The position numbers and the translations under genes are program-made. From Ichthyophis bannanicus (lineage: Eukaryota; Chordata; Amphibia; Gymnophiona; Ichthyophiidae), in contig CM066033.1 of assembly GCA_033557465.1 (NCBI GenBank), forward strand, positions 1,245,161,523-1,245,225,522: DNA of 64,000 bases. Reading direction: 5' to 3'. Of this stretch, positions 54,918 to 64,000 are shown piece after piece (position 1 is the stretch's first letter; each line of letters opens with the position of its first letter). The notes below the pieces were generated by a model. It saw only the letters and a list, made by a program, of their open reading frames with translations, was not told where the DNA came from and made no database searches.

Positions 54918-55612
54918 GGAGAGATAGGGACCACCTCCTTTCAAGAGAGCGCACAGCCCAGACATGCTAAGGGGGAGTGGCACATATAGGAGGTGTCCGC
55001 AGACAGGACACAGAGTGGAAGCAGGAACAGTGCATAGAGGGCCTCCCGATGCTTTCACGGCGGGAGGGACGTGTATAGAGATTTCCAACGCAGCCCTGCT
55101 CACGCCTTTTGACGGGACTTGGGCAGAGGCGGAACGGGACACTGTTGCAAGAGGAACAGCCCCAGAAGAGGGCCTGTTGTTCCAGGAAAGCATCCCCTTG
55201 ACGATATCATGCTATTTAGGAACGACGGCAGTGGGGAAAAGGCTTTGGACGGCAGCTTTTCCAGATATCCCTGCAATCAGACAAGGACCTAACTAGAGTA
55301 GGCTGTGCCTCTGGAGAAGGGGTGAAAGAAAAATGTAATTTAATTTAGTTTACTGTATAATTGGTTCTAAGGTTGTTTAAAAGGATTGTGTAAATAGTTA
55401 ATGTAGTAGGCTTATGCTGTGGCCAACAGTTTGATACTGTACTTTCCAAAGAAAATGTTGATATCCAAATAAATACTTCGTTCTTTTGTTGCAACCCGGA
55501 TCGTGTGCAGTTATTTAGGCAGGAGGGGAGGGGAGGGGGGAATGGTGAGGGGGATGGGGGAGGGAAAGGGGGGGTAGCGACCCGAGGCCGTCGTGCTGGT
55601 CGCCTGGCTGAG
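54918..55612 (+). repeat. Ngaro repeat B2
   Basis: Second copy of B with an extra 49 bases (around 55098-55146) relative to B1 and an AATAAA at 55468-55473. It ends in CTGGCTGAG where L2-C resumes (AGAGGAGTCAAAGATAACAC). Confidence 0.88.
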
Positions 55613-58140
55613 AGAGGAGTCAAAGATAACACCAAGGTTACGCGCTGAGGAGACAGGAAGGATAACAGAGTTATCCACAGAGACAGAAAAGGGGAAAGAG
55701 GAGGGGAGGGATTCGGGGGAAAGATAAGTAGTTCAGTCTTGACCATGTTCAATTTTAAGCGGCGGAGGGACATCCAGCTAGCAATGTCAGGGAGGCAGAC
55801 CGTGATCTTAGCCTGGATTTCTGTAGAGATAATGGGCATAGAGAGGTAGATTTGAGAGTCGTCAGCATAGAGATGATAGTGAAAGCCATGGGAAGAGATA
55901 AGGGCACCAGGGGACTGGGTGTAGAGAGAGAAGAGGAGCGGTCCCAAGACAGAACCCTGAGGAACACCTACAGGTAATGGGGTGGAGGAAGAGGAGGAGG
56001 AGCCACCAAAGCACACGCTGAAAGAGCGATGGGAGAGGTAGGAGGAGAACCAAGAAAGTACAGAATCCATGAAATCTAGCAAGGACAGGGTGATGATAAG
56101 AAGATTGTGGTCAACAGTATCGAAAGCAGCAGAGAGATCAAGAAGGATGAGGACAGAATAGAGGCCTTTGGATTTTGCCAGGAACAAATCATTAGTGACT
56201 TTGGTAAGAGCTGTTTCAGTGGAATGTAGGGGACGGAAGCCAGATTGTAAAGGATCCAGGAGAGCATGAGAGGAGAGGAAATTGAGACAGCAGTGAGACT
56301 GCACGCTCAAGTAGTTTAGAGATGAAGGGAAGGAGAGAGATGGGTCGATAGGACAGGTGGGATCAAGTGAGGCTTTCTTGAGAAAGGGTGTGACCACAGC
56401 ATGCTTGAAGTCAGAAGGGAAAGTTGCGGTGGAGAGCGATAGGTTGAGAATATGAGAGATGGAAGGGACGATAGTGGAGGTGATGGAACTAAGGAGGTGG
56501 GAGGGGATGGGGTCAGACGAGCAGGTAGTAAGTTTAGAGGAAGAAAGGCGTGAAGTTTCCTCATCAGAGATCATAGGGAAGGAAGAAAGGGTAGCAGAAA
56601 TGAGGGAGGAGAATTGGGAAAAGGGGGGGGGGTAGTAAGGGTGGTGGGGAATTGGAGGGTGATCTTGTGAATTTTGTCATGAAAGAACTCAGCCAAGGTT
56701 TGGGCAAGAAGGGAGGGAGGGAGGAATCAGAGGTGGAGGCATACTGAGGAGAGAACTGAGTGTGTTAAAGAGACGACGAGGATCAGAGGCAAGAGAGTTC
56801 ATCAGATGGGTGAAGTAGACTTGTTTAGCAAGTGCAATGGCTGATTGGAAAGAGAACAGAATGAATTTAAAGTGGAGAAAGTCAGCATGGGAGTGGGATT
56901 TAAGCCAGGCACGCTCAGCAGAGCCGGGCACAGGAGCGCAAATAGCAGGCAGTGGGAGAGAGCCAGGGCTGGGGAGAAGAGCGCCTAACAGGACGTGGAG
57001 TAAGGGGAGCAAGAGCATCCAGGACAGAGGAGAGTACAGCGTTATATGAGGTCACAGGCTCATCAATGGATTTGGATAACAGAATGGATGAAAGGGGTGA
57101 GGATATAATGTAGGAAAGATCTAAGGGATTAATAGCAAGAAGGTTTCTAGAAAGGTTAGTGGAAACCGGATGAGGCTGAGGTGGGGGAAGATGAATAATA
57201 AGACTTAAAAGGTGATGCTCAATAAGGGAAGGACAGAGTTACAGAAGTTGGAGGGTGAGCAGTTAGAGAAGACAATCAGGTCAAGGCAGTGACCTTGTTG
57301 GTGAGTAGGGGCAATGGAGCAGAGTTGGAGGTCACAAGAGGAGGTAAGGGAGAGGAGCTTTAAAACTGGGGGTCAGAGGGGACAACATGAATGTTAAGAT
57401 CCCGAGAATAAGAGTAGGGGAGGAGGAGGGGTTAAGAAAGGTAGACAGCCAAGAATCAGTCAGAAAGAAAAGTAGACACACAAATGTCGGGAGGCCGATA
57501 GATAACAGCTACCCGAAGTGGGAGAGGAGTGAAGAGGCGGATGGCGTGGACCTCAAAAGAGAGAGATGAGTGAGACTGAGGTGGGATGAGGGTCTGGAAG
57601 TATCAAGAGGGGGAAAGAAGAAGCTCAGTACCCCCGCCGTGTCCAGTGGGACAAGGAGTGTGGGAGAACTGAAAGCCCCCATGACAAAGCGCTGCAATAG
57701 AGGCAGTATCTTCAGGAAGAAGCCAGGTCTCAGTTAAAGCAAGGAGGTGAAGTGCGTGAGAAATAAAAAGGTCATGTATAAAAGCAAGTTTGTTAGAGAT
57801 AGAGTGAGCGTTCCACAAGGCACATGAGAAGGGGAGAGGAGAGGAATGTGAATAAGGTTGGATAAGTTGCGAGAAGGCCTTGTCCTAACGTGAGAGAAAT
57901 GTTTAGGGAGGGCAGAGAATTTCAGAGAGTGAGGGGTAACTCTAGGAAGACAGGGATTAGGGAAGACTTAGATAATTTTAGCCAAATTACGTGACCTCAT
58001 CATAACATGGGATGAAAGAAGGGCCAAGGATGGGGTTTAAATTACCAAAGAGGAGAAGGAGGGAAGCAGAGTACGAGGTAGAGAGAATAGAGAGAGATGT
58101 GGAGCACAGAGTGAAGAGAAAGGCTAAACAAAAGATATAA
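55613..58140 (-). pseudogene. L2-C piece 1: ORF2 endonuclease and RT
   Basis: Reading down from 57818: MWNAHSISNKLAFIHDLFIS and LLALTETWLLP (endonuclease start), then degraded endonuclease to about 57000, then linker. A long RT frame runs 56574-55613: [64 protein letters not shown] and the catalytic [12 protein letters not shown] near 55870, then [18 protein letters not shown]. The RT residues are intact; the frame is cut at 55613 by Ngaro B2. The endonuclease has several shifts. Confidence 0.85.
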
Positions 58141-58600
58141 TAGGATCATACTATACGCTTCGGAGCTATAGGTTGAGTAAGCATGCAGCAGGTGATAAAT
58201 CAACAACGGAGAGTAAACAGAACTGCTTATCAGGTAAACGAGTATGGATGCTGCCCCAGATCACGAAAGCGTCGTGGCCTGTAGCTAAGGTCACGCGCCT
58301 AAGGGCCACGCCAAAGGGCTCTTTGGCGAGGCCCTTAGGCGCAGGCCCGCCAGACACGGGCGCGCCTGTTGCAGATGTCGTTAAAGTAAGAATTGAGAGA
58401 GTCTGATTGGTCCCACAGTGGAGGGGGAGGAGCTAGAAATCAGACTGCTCACACTCTGCCCCGATGATCACTGAGGCTGCTCAAACTGTAAAGGGATTCC
58501 TTTCCCTTCAATAAATGCCTGTTGCAGATGCCGTTAAAGGGAGGATTGAGAGTCTGATTGGTCCCGCGGTGGAGGGGGAGGAGCTAGAAATCTGCCATTT
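58141..58600 (-). promoter_or_regulatory. Probable L2-C 5' UTR with tandem promoter-like modules
   Basis: Two related modules, 58366-58447 and 58516-58600, share GCCTGTTGCAGATG, CGTTAAAG, GTCTGATTGGTCCC and GTGGAGGGGGAGGAGCTAG. On the minus (sense) strand each gives a GC-box-like CTCCTCCCCCTCC followed by a CCAATC box (ATTGG at 58406-58410 and 58557-58561). Just inside lies a strong hairpin with arms 58295-58307 and 58330-58342 (GCGCCTAAGGGCC). Assignment to L2-C rests on position and orientation. Confidence 0.5.
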
Positions 58601-58769
58601 GTCCTGTACCAACTTTATGCAGTTACCTGTCCAGTTAGTGGGCTGAAAATTGCCATTGATGGATAGATGCCGAGACCATCTGATTGTGGCAAAGCAGTCT
58701 GTGTGGATATTCAGCTTCACAGACCAGTCAATGCCGCTGAATATTGAGCTCAGTCAGGTTTATGCAATT
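58601..58769. other. Short unannotated spacer
   Basis: No frame. Contains GCCGCTGAATATTGAGCTCA at 58730-58749, resembling the repeat remnant near 47000, and otherwise nothing recognised. Confidence 0.45.
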
Positions 58770-59699
58770 AACAGGTCCTGCTAACCACAAACTTTTTCAT
58801 ATCATCCTGCTAGACCAGTTCAGACAAGTGGTTATGTTCCCCTACCAGCAGATTGGTGGAGACAAACAACCAATGAAAAGTCCATTTTTCAATGACATCA
58901 CTCCCATGTCTCTATGCGCCTCAGCCACCAGAGGTCTCTCTTTAGTATTTCTTTGTCTCCAGCAGATGATGGATGAATGGATGGATTTTCTCCTCTGAAG
59001 AAAATTCCAAAGATTTGAGAGGAAAAGATTGATTTAAAACGCTCATGAACGACCACCTGAGGGTTGAGATCTCATTAGAGCGCAATGTGGAAGGCTCCAC
59101 TAGACTGCAGTGTTTTCAGTAGCCATAGCCATAGGAGGAGGGAAAATTGGTTCAGCTTCATGCTTTTACCCTGGATAAGATCCTATTGAGCAGCCAGAAA
59201 CTGGAAAGATCTGGAAGAGTACAACTGCCTCACACAACTTCAACGCTTCTCCCTGCTCTCTCCTGAAGATTGCAGAAGGCTCTCAGAGGAATCTGCTTGC
59301 TTAAACACAAGTGTTGCAAAGCCAGCCAAATAGTTCCCAGGGGGAAGAGCTGAGCCCGGCACAGATTCTCTGCTTGGGGCTCTCAGAGAATGAGTATCAA
59401 GGCTTGACCTCATCATTGTCCTTAGGGCTTTTGATTCAATCTGTGGTGGACGCAATTCAGGGTAGATTGCTGGTGACTATTGGTGCCGGGCGAGGGTTTC
59501 CTGACATTTTGTGCACGCATTAGCGTTTTCTCTATAGTGCGCCTGGCAGTTGCACAGTCCTTTCACGTGCTACTCCAAGCAACTTCGTGTACTCCTGCTC
59601 TAGCGCCTATACTGTATGCTGTAGTAAAAGCACAGTTAACACATGCCCTTTGGTCCTCCGCAGCCTTAGCATATGCTGTTGTAACATTTGCCTTAACTC

Positions 59700-60930
59700 T
59701 CATGTCTCTTTTTCCAGGTAATGTTGTTTGGCCTGTGGCAAGTGTGGTGCCTCATCTCTGGTTTCTGGATTCTGCTCTTTTTGCATGGCTGCTTCTGAGT
59801 CCTCCCTGGAGGGCCTACTTCCCCTCTCTCAGCCGGGTGATGCTGTTAGCCCAACCTTGCCTATCTCAGGGCAGGAAGTGGCAGATAATGCTATGGGTAA
59901 GGATATTCAGCAGGCCGGAGAAACCGGCATTCATGCCGTGGGCCTTTCCACACTCTTTAGGGGATTGACTGCGACTGTGCCCCCATTTGTATAGGGGAGT
60001 CATTCCTATGAGGAGAGCTTCCAGAGTCTGTATTGTCCTCCCTGTAATTCTTTCCTTTTGCAGCAGGCCTGGTCATTCAAGCATGGACATTCAGACCCTA
60101 TGGCTGAGAGTGGAAGCTGCTTTTGAGATGGCAAAGCGTCCCCGGGAATGGGGATCGGCTGTGGCTTAGATGAGATGTATGATGTGGATTAAGAAGTACT
60201 CTGGCCTTCAGAGGATTCTGAGGAGGCCGAGGCTATTTGCCTGTTCCAGGAGTAGGAACTGGAGGTACTGATCCCAGGGTCTTATCCACTATGAGCTTCG
60301 CAGATGCTCCAGTCACAGAGCAGCAGTCAAACATTTGCTCCTGCAAGGGGTTCAGAAATCCACTATTGTCTTCCTGGAGATGCTCAAGGGCTTTTTCCGA
60401 TCAGAGTGGGATTACCCCAACTCCCCCCGCATAAGAGGCTAAGGGTGTATAAGAAGATGCACACTCTCCTGGAGAAGGAGTGTGTTGTGTGGTTTGTAAT
60501 TCTAGGATGGATGCGCAGGTCATGGCAGTTACCAGGTGGACTACCATTCCTGTGGAAGGCAAATCGGCCTTGAAGGATACTCGGGACAGAAAGGTGGATT
60601 TATATTGAAGAGCCAGTTTGCTGCAGCAGCTGCTCTTCAGTTGGTGGTATGCACAGACCAGATGTCTAGAGCCATGACCCAGTGGACTCCGTCTTGCTGC
60701 CGAATGATTCTACCCCTCTTTTGGAGTCCTCTAAAGCCTTTCTTCTCATATGTACAGGCTGGTACATTTAATGGCCAGGAATTGTGCCCTATCGAAGGTG
60801 TCCTGATGTTGGCCTGGCTCCGATTTGGGGCAGAGGTCTCATCTTTCAAAGCACGATTGCCCATCTGGCCTTAGAAAGGCACTTTCTGTTAAGGCTCTTG
60901 AAGGACCTGGGCGAGATGCAATCCTTCCAT
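59700..60930 (+). pseudogene. DIRS-3 gag-like remnant
   Basis: MACGKCGASSLVSGFCSFCM near 59728 shows two Cys pairs (C-x2-C ... C-x2-C), followed by an acidic region. Near 60500-60640 the reading RWTTIPVEGKSALKDTRDRK matches the TTIPVEG-ALKD-QDRK block of DIRS-1 gag (about 4890-4950), giving family confirmation. Many stops and shifts. Confidence 0.65.
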
Positions 60931-60933
60931 CTT

Positions 60934-61620
60934 AAGAACATGAGATATGCCATACTGGGTCAGGCCAAGGTCCATCAAGCTCAGTATCCTGTTTCCATAA
61001 GAACATAAGACATGCCATACTGGGTCAGACCGAGGTCCATCAAGCCCAGTATCCTGTTTCCAACAGTGGCCAATCTAGGTCATACGTACCTAGCAGTTTC
61101 CCCAAAAGACACAGGTTCCGCAATGCTTGTACTGGGTCAAGCAATGATATCCTGGGTCCCTTCTTAATAATGGTTTATGGACCTTTCCTCCAGGAACTTG
61201 TCCAAACCTTTTTTAAACCTAGCTACACTAACAGCTTTTACTACATCCTCCGGTAACAAATTCCAGAGTTTGATTACACGTTGAGTGAAAAAATATTTTC
61301 TTTTATTAGTCTTAAATAGTTTACCCTGTAGCTTCATTGCATGTCCCCTAGTCTTTCTATATTCTGATAACGTAAACAATCGATCTACGTTTACCTGTTC
61401 CACTCCGTTCATGAATTTATAGACTTCTATCATATCTCCCCTCAGCCGTCTCTTTTCCAGGTTAAAGAGCCCTAACCTTTTTAACCTTTCTTCATAGGAG
61501 TATCCTTCCATCCCCTTTACCATTTTGGTGGCTCTTCTGTGAACCTTTTCTAATAACTCTATATCCTTTTTAAGATACAGCGACCAGAATTGCAAACACT
61601 ATTCAAGGTGCAGTCTCACC
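60934..61620 (-). mobile_element. Two adjoining CR1 3' ends in DIRS-3
   Basis: 60934-60997 is a roughly 63-base CR1 3' terminus. At 60998 a second CR1 3' end begins (the same terminal sequence again) and extends to 61620 with the RT C terminus: frame 61595-61164, [20 protein letters not shown] to [13 protein letters not shown]. Both are minus-strand. The tandem could be two insertions or one with a reverse-transcriptase restart. Confidence 0.75.
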
Positions 61621-62383
61621 ATGCGGTCTTCCGGCGGGCATGTCCAAGGGGCCTGTGACATGTGCAGGAGCCCCTTTTCCGTCAGCCTCTGTTTGCTCCT
61701 TGCAGGTGTGCTGGTCAAACTCCTAGAAGTCTCGGGCCTCACATTGCTGTCAGCCTGGAAAACCTTTCTTCCCCTCACCTTAGGGATTTCAGGCTTGTTC
61801 TCAGTCCCTTCATAGAGCATTTAGGCCCAGGGACCCTGTCCCATCCAGAGGAGGACGACTCTCCTGGGCTCCACAATGAAGTTTGGGGGCCCATTCCCTG
61901 GTTCCTCCAGTTGGTGGGCAGGCTTTGCCTGTTTTAGGAATGGGTCTGGATCAACAAGGATCACTGGGGGCTAGTCTCCATTCAGGTTGACTATGCCCTG
62001 GAATGCAAAAAGTCGATTACAGCTGGTTCTATCTTCTCTCCTTGTGGGTCTGCGAACAGCAGGACCACTGTGTGAATCACCTTAAACAAGTTGTCTCTCT
62101 TGAAGACAGTGGTGCCTGCTCCTCCAGATGATCGGGGCAGGGCAGGTCTTCCCTCTATTTTGGGGTGCCGACACGGAAGGAGCATGCTGGCCCCTGCTAG
62201 GCCTCAAGTGTGTCAGCGAGCACCTGCGTGTCATGCGTTCCGGGATGGAAACTTTTTGATCAATGATTCAAGCAGTCACTGAGGGGAATTCCTGGTGTCT
62301 TTGGATTTGGCCGAGGTATATTTTCAGATCCCAATCTGGGAGATCAGCAAGTACCTGTCTTTTGCTTTGCTTGGCTGTCACCT
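61621..62383 (+). pseudogene. DIRS-3 reverse transcriptase remnant
   Basis: The end of the segment reads VSLDLAEVYFQIPIWEISKY and LSFALLGCHL, the DIRS RT palm motif (compare SSIDLTEAYLHIPI in DIRS-1). Upstream 61870-62100 aligns only loosely with the region before it. Frame disrupted throughout; the catalytic YLDD region is not in the window. Confidence 0.6.
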
Positions 62384-62557
62384 TAAGAACATAAGAACAT
62401 AAGATATGCCATACTGGGTCAGACCAAGGTCCATCAAGCCCAGTATTCTGTTTCCAACAGTGGCCAATCTAGGTCATATGTACCTAGCAGTTTCCCCAAG
62501 GGACACAGGTTCCACAATGCTTGTATTGGTTCAAGGATTGATATCCTGGGTCCCTTC

Positions 62558-63896
62558 TTAATAATGGTTTATGGACCTTTCCTCCAGGAACTTGTCCAAA
62601 CCTTTTTCAAACCCAGCTACACTAACAGCCTTTACTACATCCTCCGGTAGCAAATTCCAGAGTTCGATTACACGTTGAGTGAAAAAATATTTTCTTTTAT
62701 TAGTCTTAAATAGTTTACCCTGTAGCTTCATTGCATGTCCCCTAGTCTTTCTATATTCTGATAAGGTAAACAATCGATCTACGTTTACCCGTTGCACTCC
62801 GTTCATTAATTTATAGACTTCTATCATATCTCCCCTCAGCCGTCTCTTTTCCAGGTTAAAGAGCCCTAACCTTTTTAGCCTTTCTTCATAGGAGTATCCT
62901 TTCATCCCCTTTACCATTTTGGTGGCTCTTCTCTGAACCTTTTCTAAAATCGCTATATCCTTTTTAAGATACAGCGACCAGAATTGCACACAATATTCAA
63001 TATTCATGTAACGATATAGAGGCATTATAATATCTTTTGTTTTATTTTCCATTCCTTTCCTTATCATACCTAGCATTCTATTTGTTTATTATTGTTTATT
63101 GTTTATAAAACATTTGATATACCGCCCCCCGTTACATCGGGGCGGTTTACAATATTAATAAAAAACATCAAGTCGGAAACAGAAAAAGAAAGTTACAAAT
63201 TACTTAAGGAAGAGAGAGAGAGAGACAGAGGACAGCAGAAAATGGAGAATTTGCTCTCTTGGCCGCTGCTGCACACTGGGCCGAGGGTTTTAACATGGTA
63301 TCCACAATGACGCCTAAATCTTTTTCCTGGGTGGTGGTTCCTAATGTGGAACCTTGCATCGTGTAACCATAGTTTGGTTTGTTCTTCCCTAGGTGCATAA
63401 CCTTGCACTTGTCCACATTAAATTTCATCTGCCATTTTGATGCCCAGTCTTCCAATTTATCAAGATCCTCTTGCAATTTTCCACAATCCTCTTGGGTTTT
63501 AACAACTTTAAATAGTTTTGTGTCATCTGCAAATTTGACAACCTCACTCGTTATTCCACTTTCCAGGTCATTTATGAATATGTCTAAAAGCAGCGGACCC
63601 AGCACAGATCCCTGGGGTACACCACTATTCACCTTTCTCCATTGGGAAAATTGGCCATTTAGCCCTACCCTCTGCTTTCTATCTTTTAACCAGTTCCTGA
63701 TCCACAATAGTACACTGCCTCCTATCCCATGACTCTTTAGTTTTGCCAAAAGTCTCTGATGAGGGACCTTGTCAAAGGCTTTCTGAAAGTCCAGATACAC
63801 AATATCAACCGACTCACCTTTGTCCACCTGATTATTCACTCCTTCAAAAAAACATAACAGGATTAGTAAGACAAGATCTTCCTTGTCTAAAGCCAT
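62558..63896 (-). pseudogene. CR1-G reverse transcriptase
   Basis: The upper frame (63896-63249) carries [35 protein letters not shown], catalytic [24 protein letters not shown] and EKDLGVIVD. The lower frame (63076-62558) carries [34 protein letters not shown], the [20 protein letters not shown] block and the C terminus [10 protein letters not shown] short insertion splits the thumb and a small indel near 63000 removes part of MVRPH. Catalytic FADD intact. A 1-base insertion near 63862 breaks the frame upstream. Confidence 0.85.
63085..63248 (-). mobile_element. Tail-only L2-like insertion in CR1-G
   Basis: 164 bases flanked by ATTTG (63080-63084, 63249-63253). On the minus strand it ends TAAACCGCCCCGATGTAACG, GGGGGCGGTATATCAAA and a T/A-rich tail. 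It contains an AG dinucleotide run (63213-63226). No coding content. Confidence 0.7.
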
Positions 63897-64000
63897 GTTG
63901 GCTGTCTCCCATTAGGTCATGACTATCTACATGCTGAGTAATTTTATTCTTTATGATGGTTTCTACCATTTTTCCCGGTACTGATGTCAGGCTCACCGGT

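Larger units (their letters stand above)
47866..55612 (+). mobile_element. Ngaro-type tyrosine recombinase retrotransposon
   Basis: A 7.7 kb element with split direct repeats in the order A1 (47866-48045), coding region, B1 (54028-54673), A2 (54674-54852), B2 (54918-55612), the defining Ngaro layout. Frames: gag with zinc fingers, RT/RNase H, tyrosine recombinase and an SGNH-hydrolase-like frame. No target-site duplication, as expected. It lies inside L2-C RT. Codon-level damage is modest (few stops per domain), but no frame is fully intact. A1 begins GTCCGGCCACGAATTAACGT. Confidence 0.9.
58770..62383 (+). mobile_element. DIRS-3: DIRS element with nested CR1 pieces
   Basis: The left region (about 58774-58990: CAGGTCCTGCTAACCACAAA, CCTGCTAGACCAGTTCAGAC, CCTACCAGCAGATTGG) resembles a DIRS terminal repeat, but no right partner lies in the window. 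It is followed by a 700-base leader with no clear frame, gag remnants (59700-60930), a CR1 insertion (60934-61620) and RT remnants (61621-62383). It is cut at 62384 by CR1-G, beyond which it may continue outside the window. Confidence 0.6.
62384..64000 (-). mobile_element. CR1-G: CR1 running out of the window
   Basis: Minus-strand CR1 of the LEERSINHY family with its 3' terminus at 62384-62440 (two TTCTTATG-type repeats). It is interrupted by a short insertion at 63085-63248. The 5' side continues past 64000. Confidence 0.87.

Noticed and set aside
47866..55612. LTR retrotransposon or endogenous retrovirus
   Set aside because: Repeats are split (A1...B1A2B2), there is no protease, integrase or envelope, and a tyrosine recombinase is present.

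Overview
This window looks like intergenic DNA from a large, repeat-rich vertebrate genome. The mix of CR1, L2 and L1-clade LINEs, a Penelope-like element, three DIRS elements, a Ngaro element and a Tc1-like transposon fits an amphibian, possibly a caecilian. That assignment is inference from element content only; no species-diagnostic gene is present. I find no convincing intact cellular gene. Nearly every long open frame is a retroelement protein or its antisense shadow, and nearly all carry stops, frameshifts or truncations.

Layout. 1-598 is an L2-type 3' end. From 599 to about 38003 the window is built around one old plus-strand CR1 copy (CR1-A), broken into collinear pieces at 599-3284, 27256-27291, 29518-29902 and 37497-38003. 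The interruptions are a HAL1-like element (1215-2747), a Tc1-like transposon whose ends lie at 3285 and 27253, a minus-strand CR1 (27292-29511) and a 7.6 kb L1-clade element (29903-37481). The Tc1 copy was itself inflated from about 1.6 kb to 24 kb by DIRS-1 (3435-9033), an L2 fragment and a Penelope-like element. The Penelope-like element contains another L1 (10063-15511), SINE and L2 pieces, a fold-back element (16891-17109) and a plus-strand CR1 (CR1-B, 18508-25338), which in turn holds a minus-strand CR1 (CR1-C). Target-site duplications and restored reading frames support most of these junctions.

From 38004 to 40425 there is a decayed DIRS-2. 40426-41450 is low-repeat sequence holding one possible coding exon. 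41440-45535 holds an L2, a tRNA-derived SINE and a CR1. 45536-46690 is mostly unannotated. 46690-58600 is L2 sequence; the main L2 (L2-C) is interrupted at 47866-55612 by a complete but decayed Ngaro element with split direct repeats (A1...B1-A2-B2), gag, RT/RNase H, tyrosine recombinase and an SGNH-hydrolase-like frame. 58770-62383 is DIRS-3, interrupted by CR1 pieces; another minus-strand CR1 runs from 62384 out of the window.

The coding content falls into two replication modes. LINEs and the Penelope-like element use target-primed reverse transcription (APE-type or GIY-YIG endonuclease plus RT). DIRS and Ngaro elements use RT/RNase H plus a tyrosine recombinase, and insert without target-site duplication. 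The most interesting items are the Ngaro element with its SGNH frame, the nested history that can be read base by base, the HAL1-like ORF1-only element, the fold-back element, and a 23-bp filler sequence apparently copied between two sites 6 kb apart.
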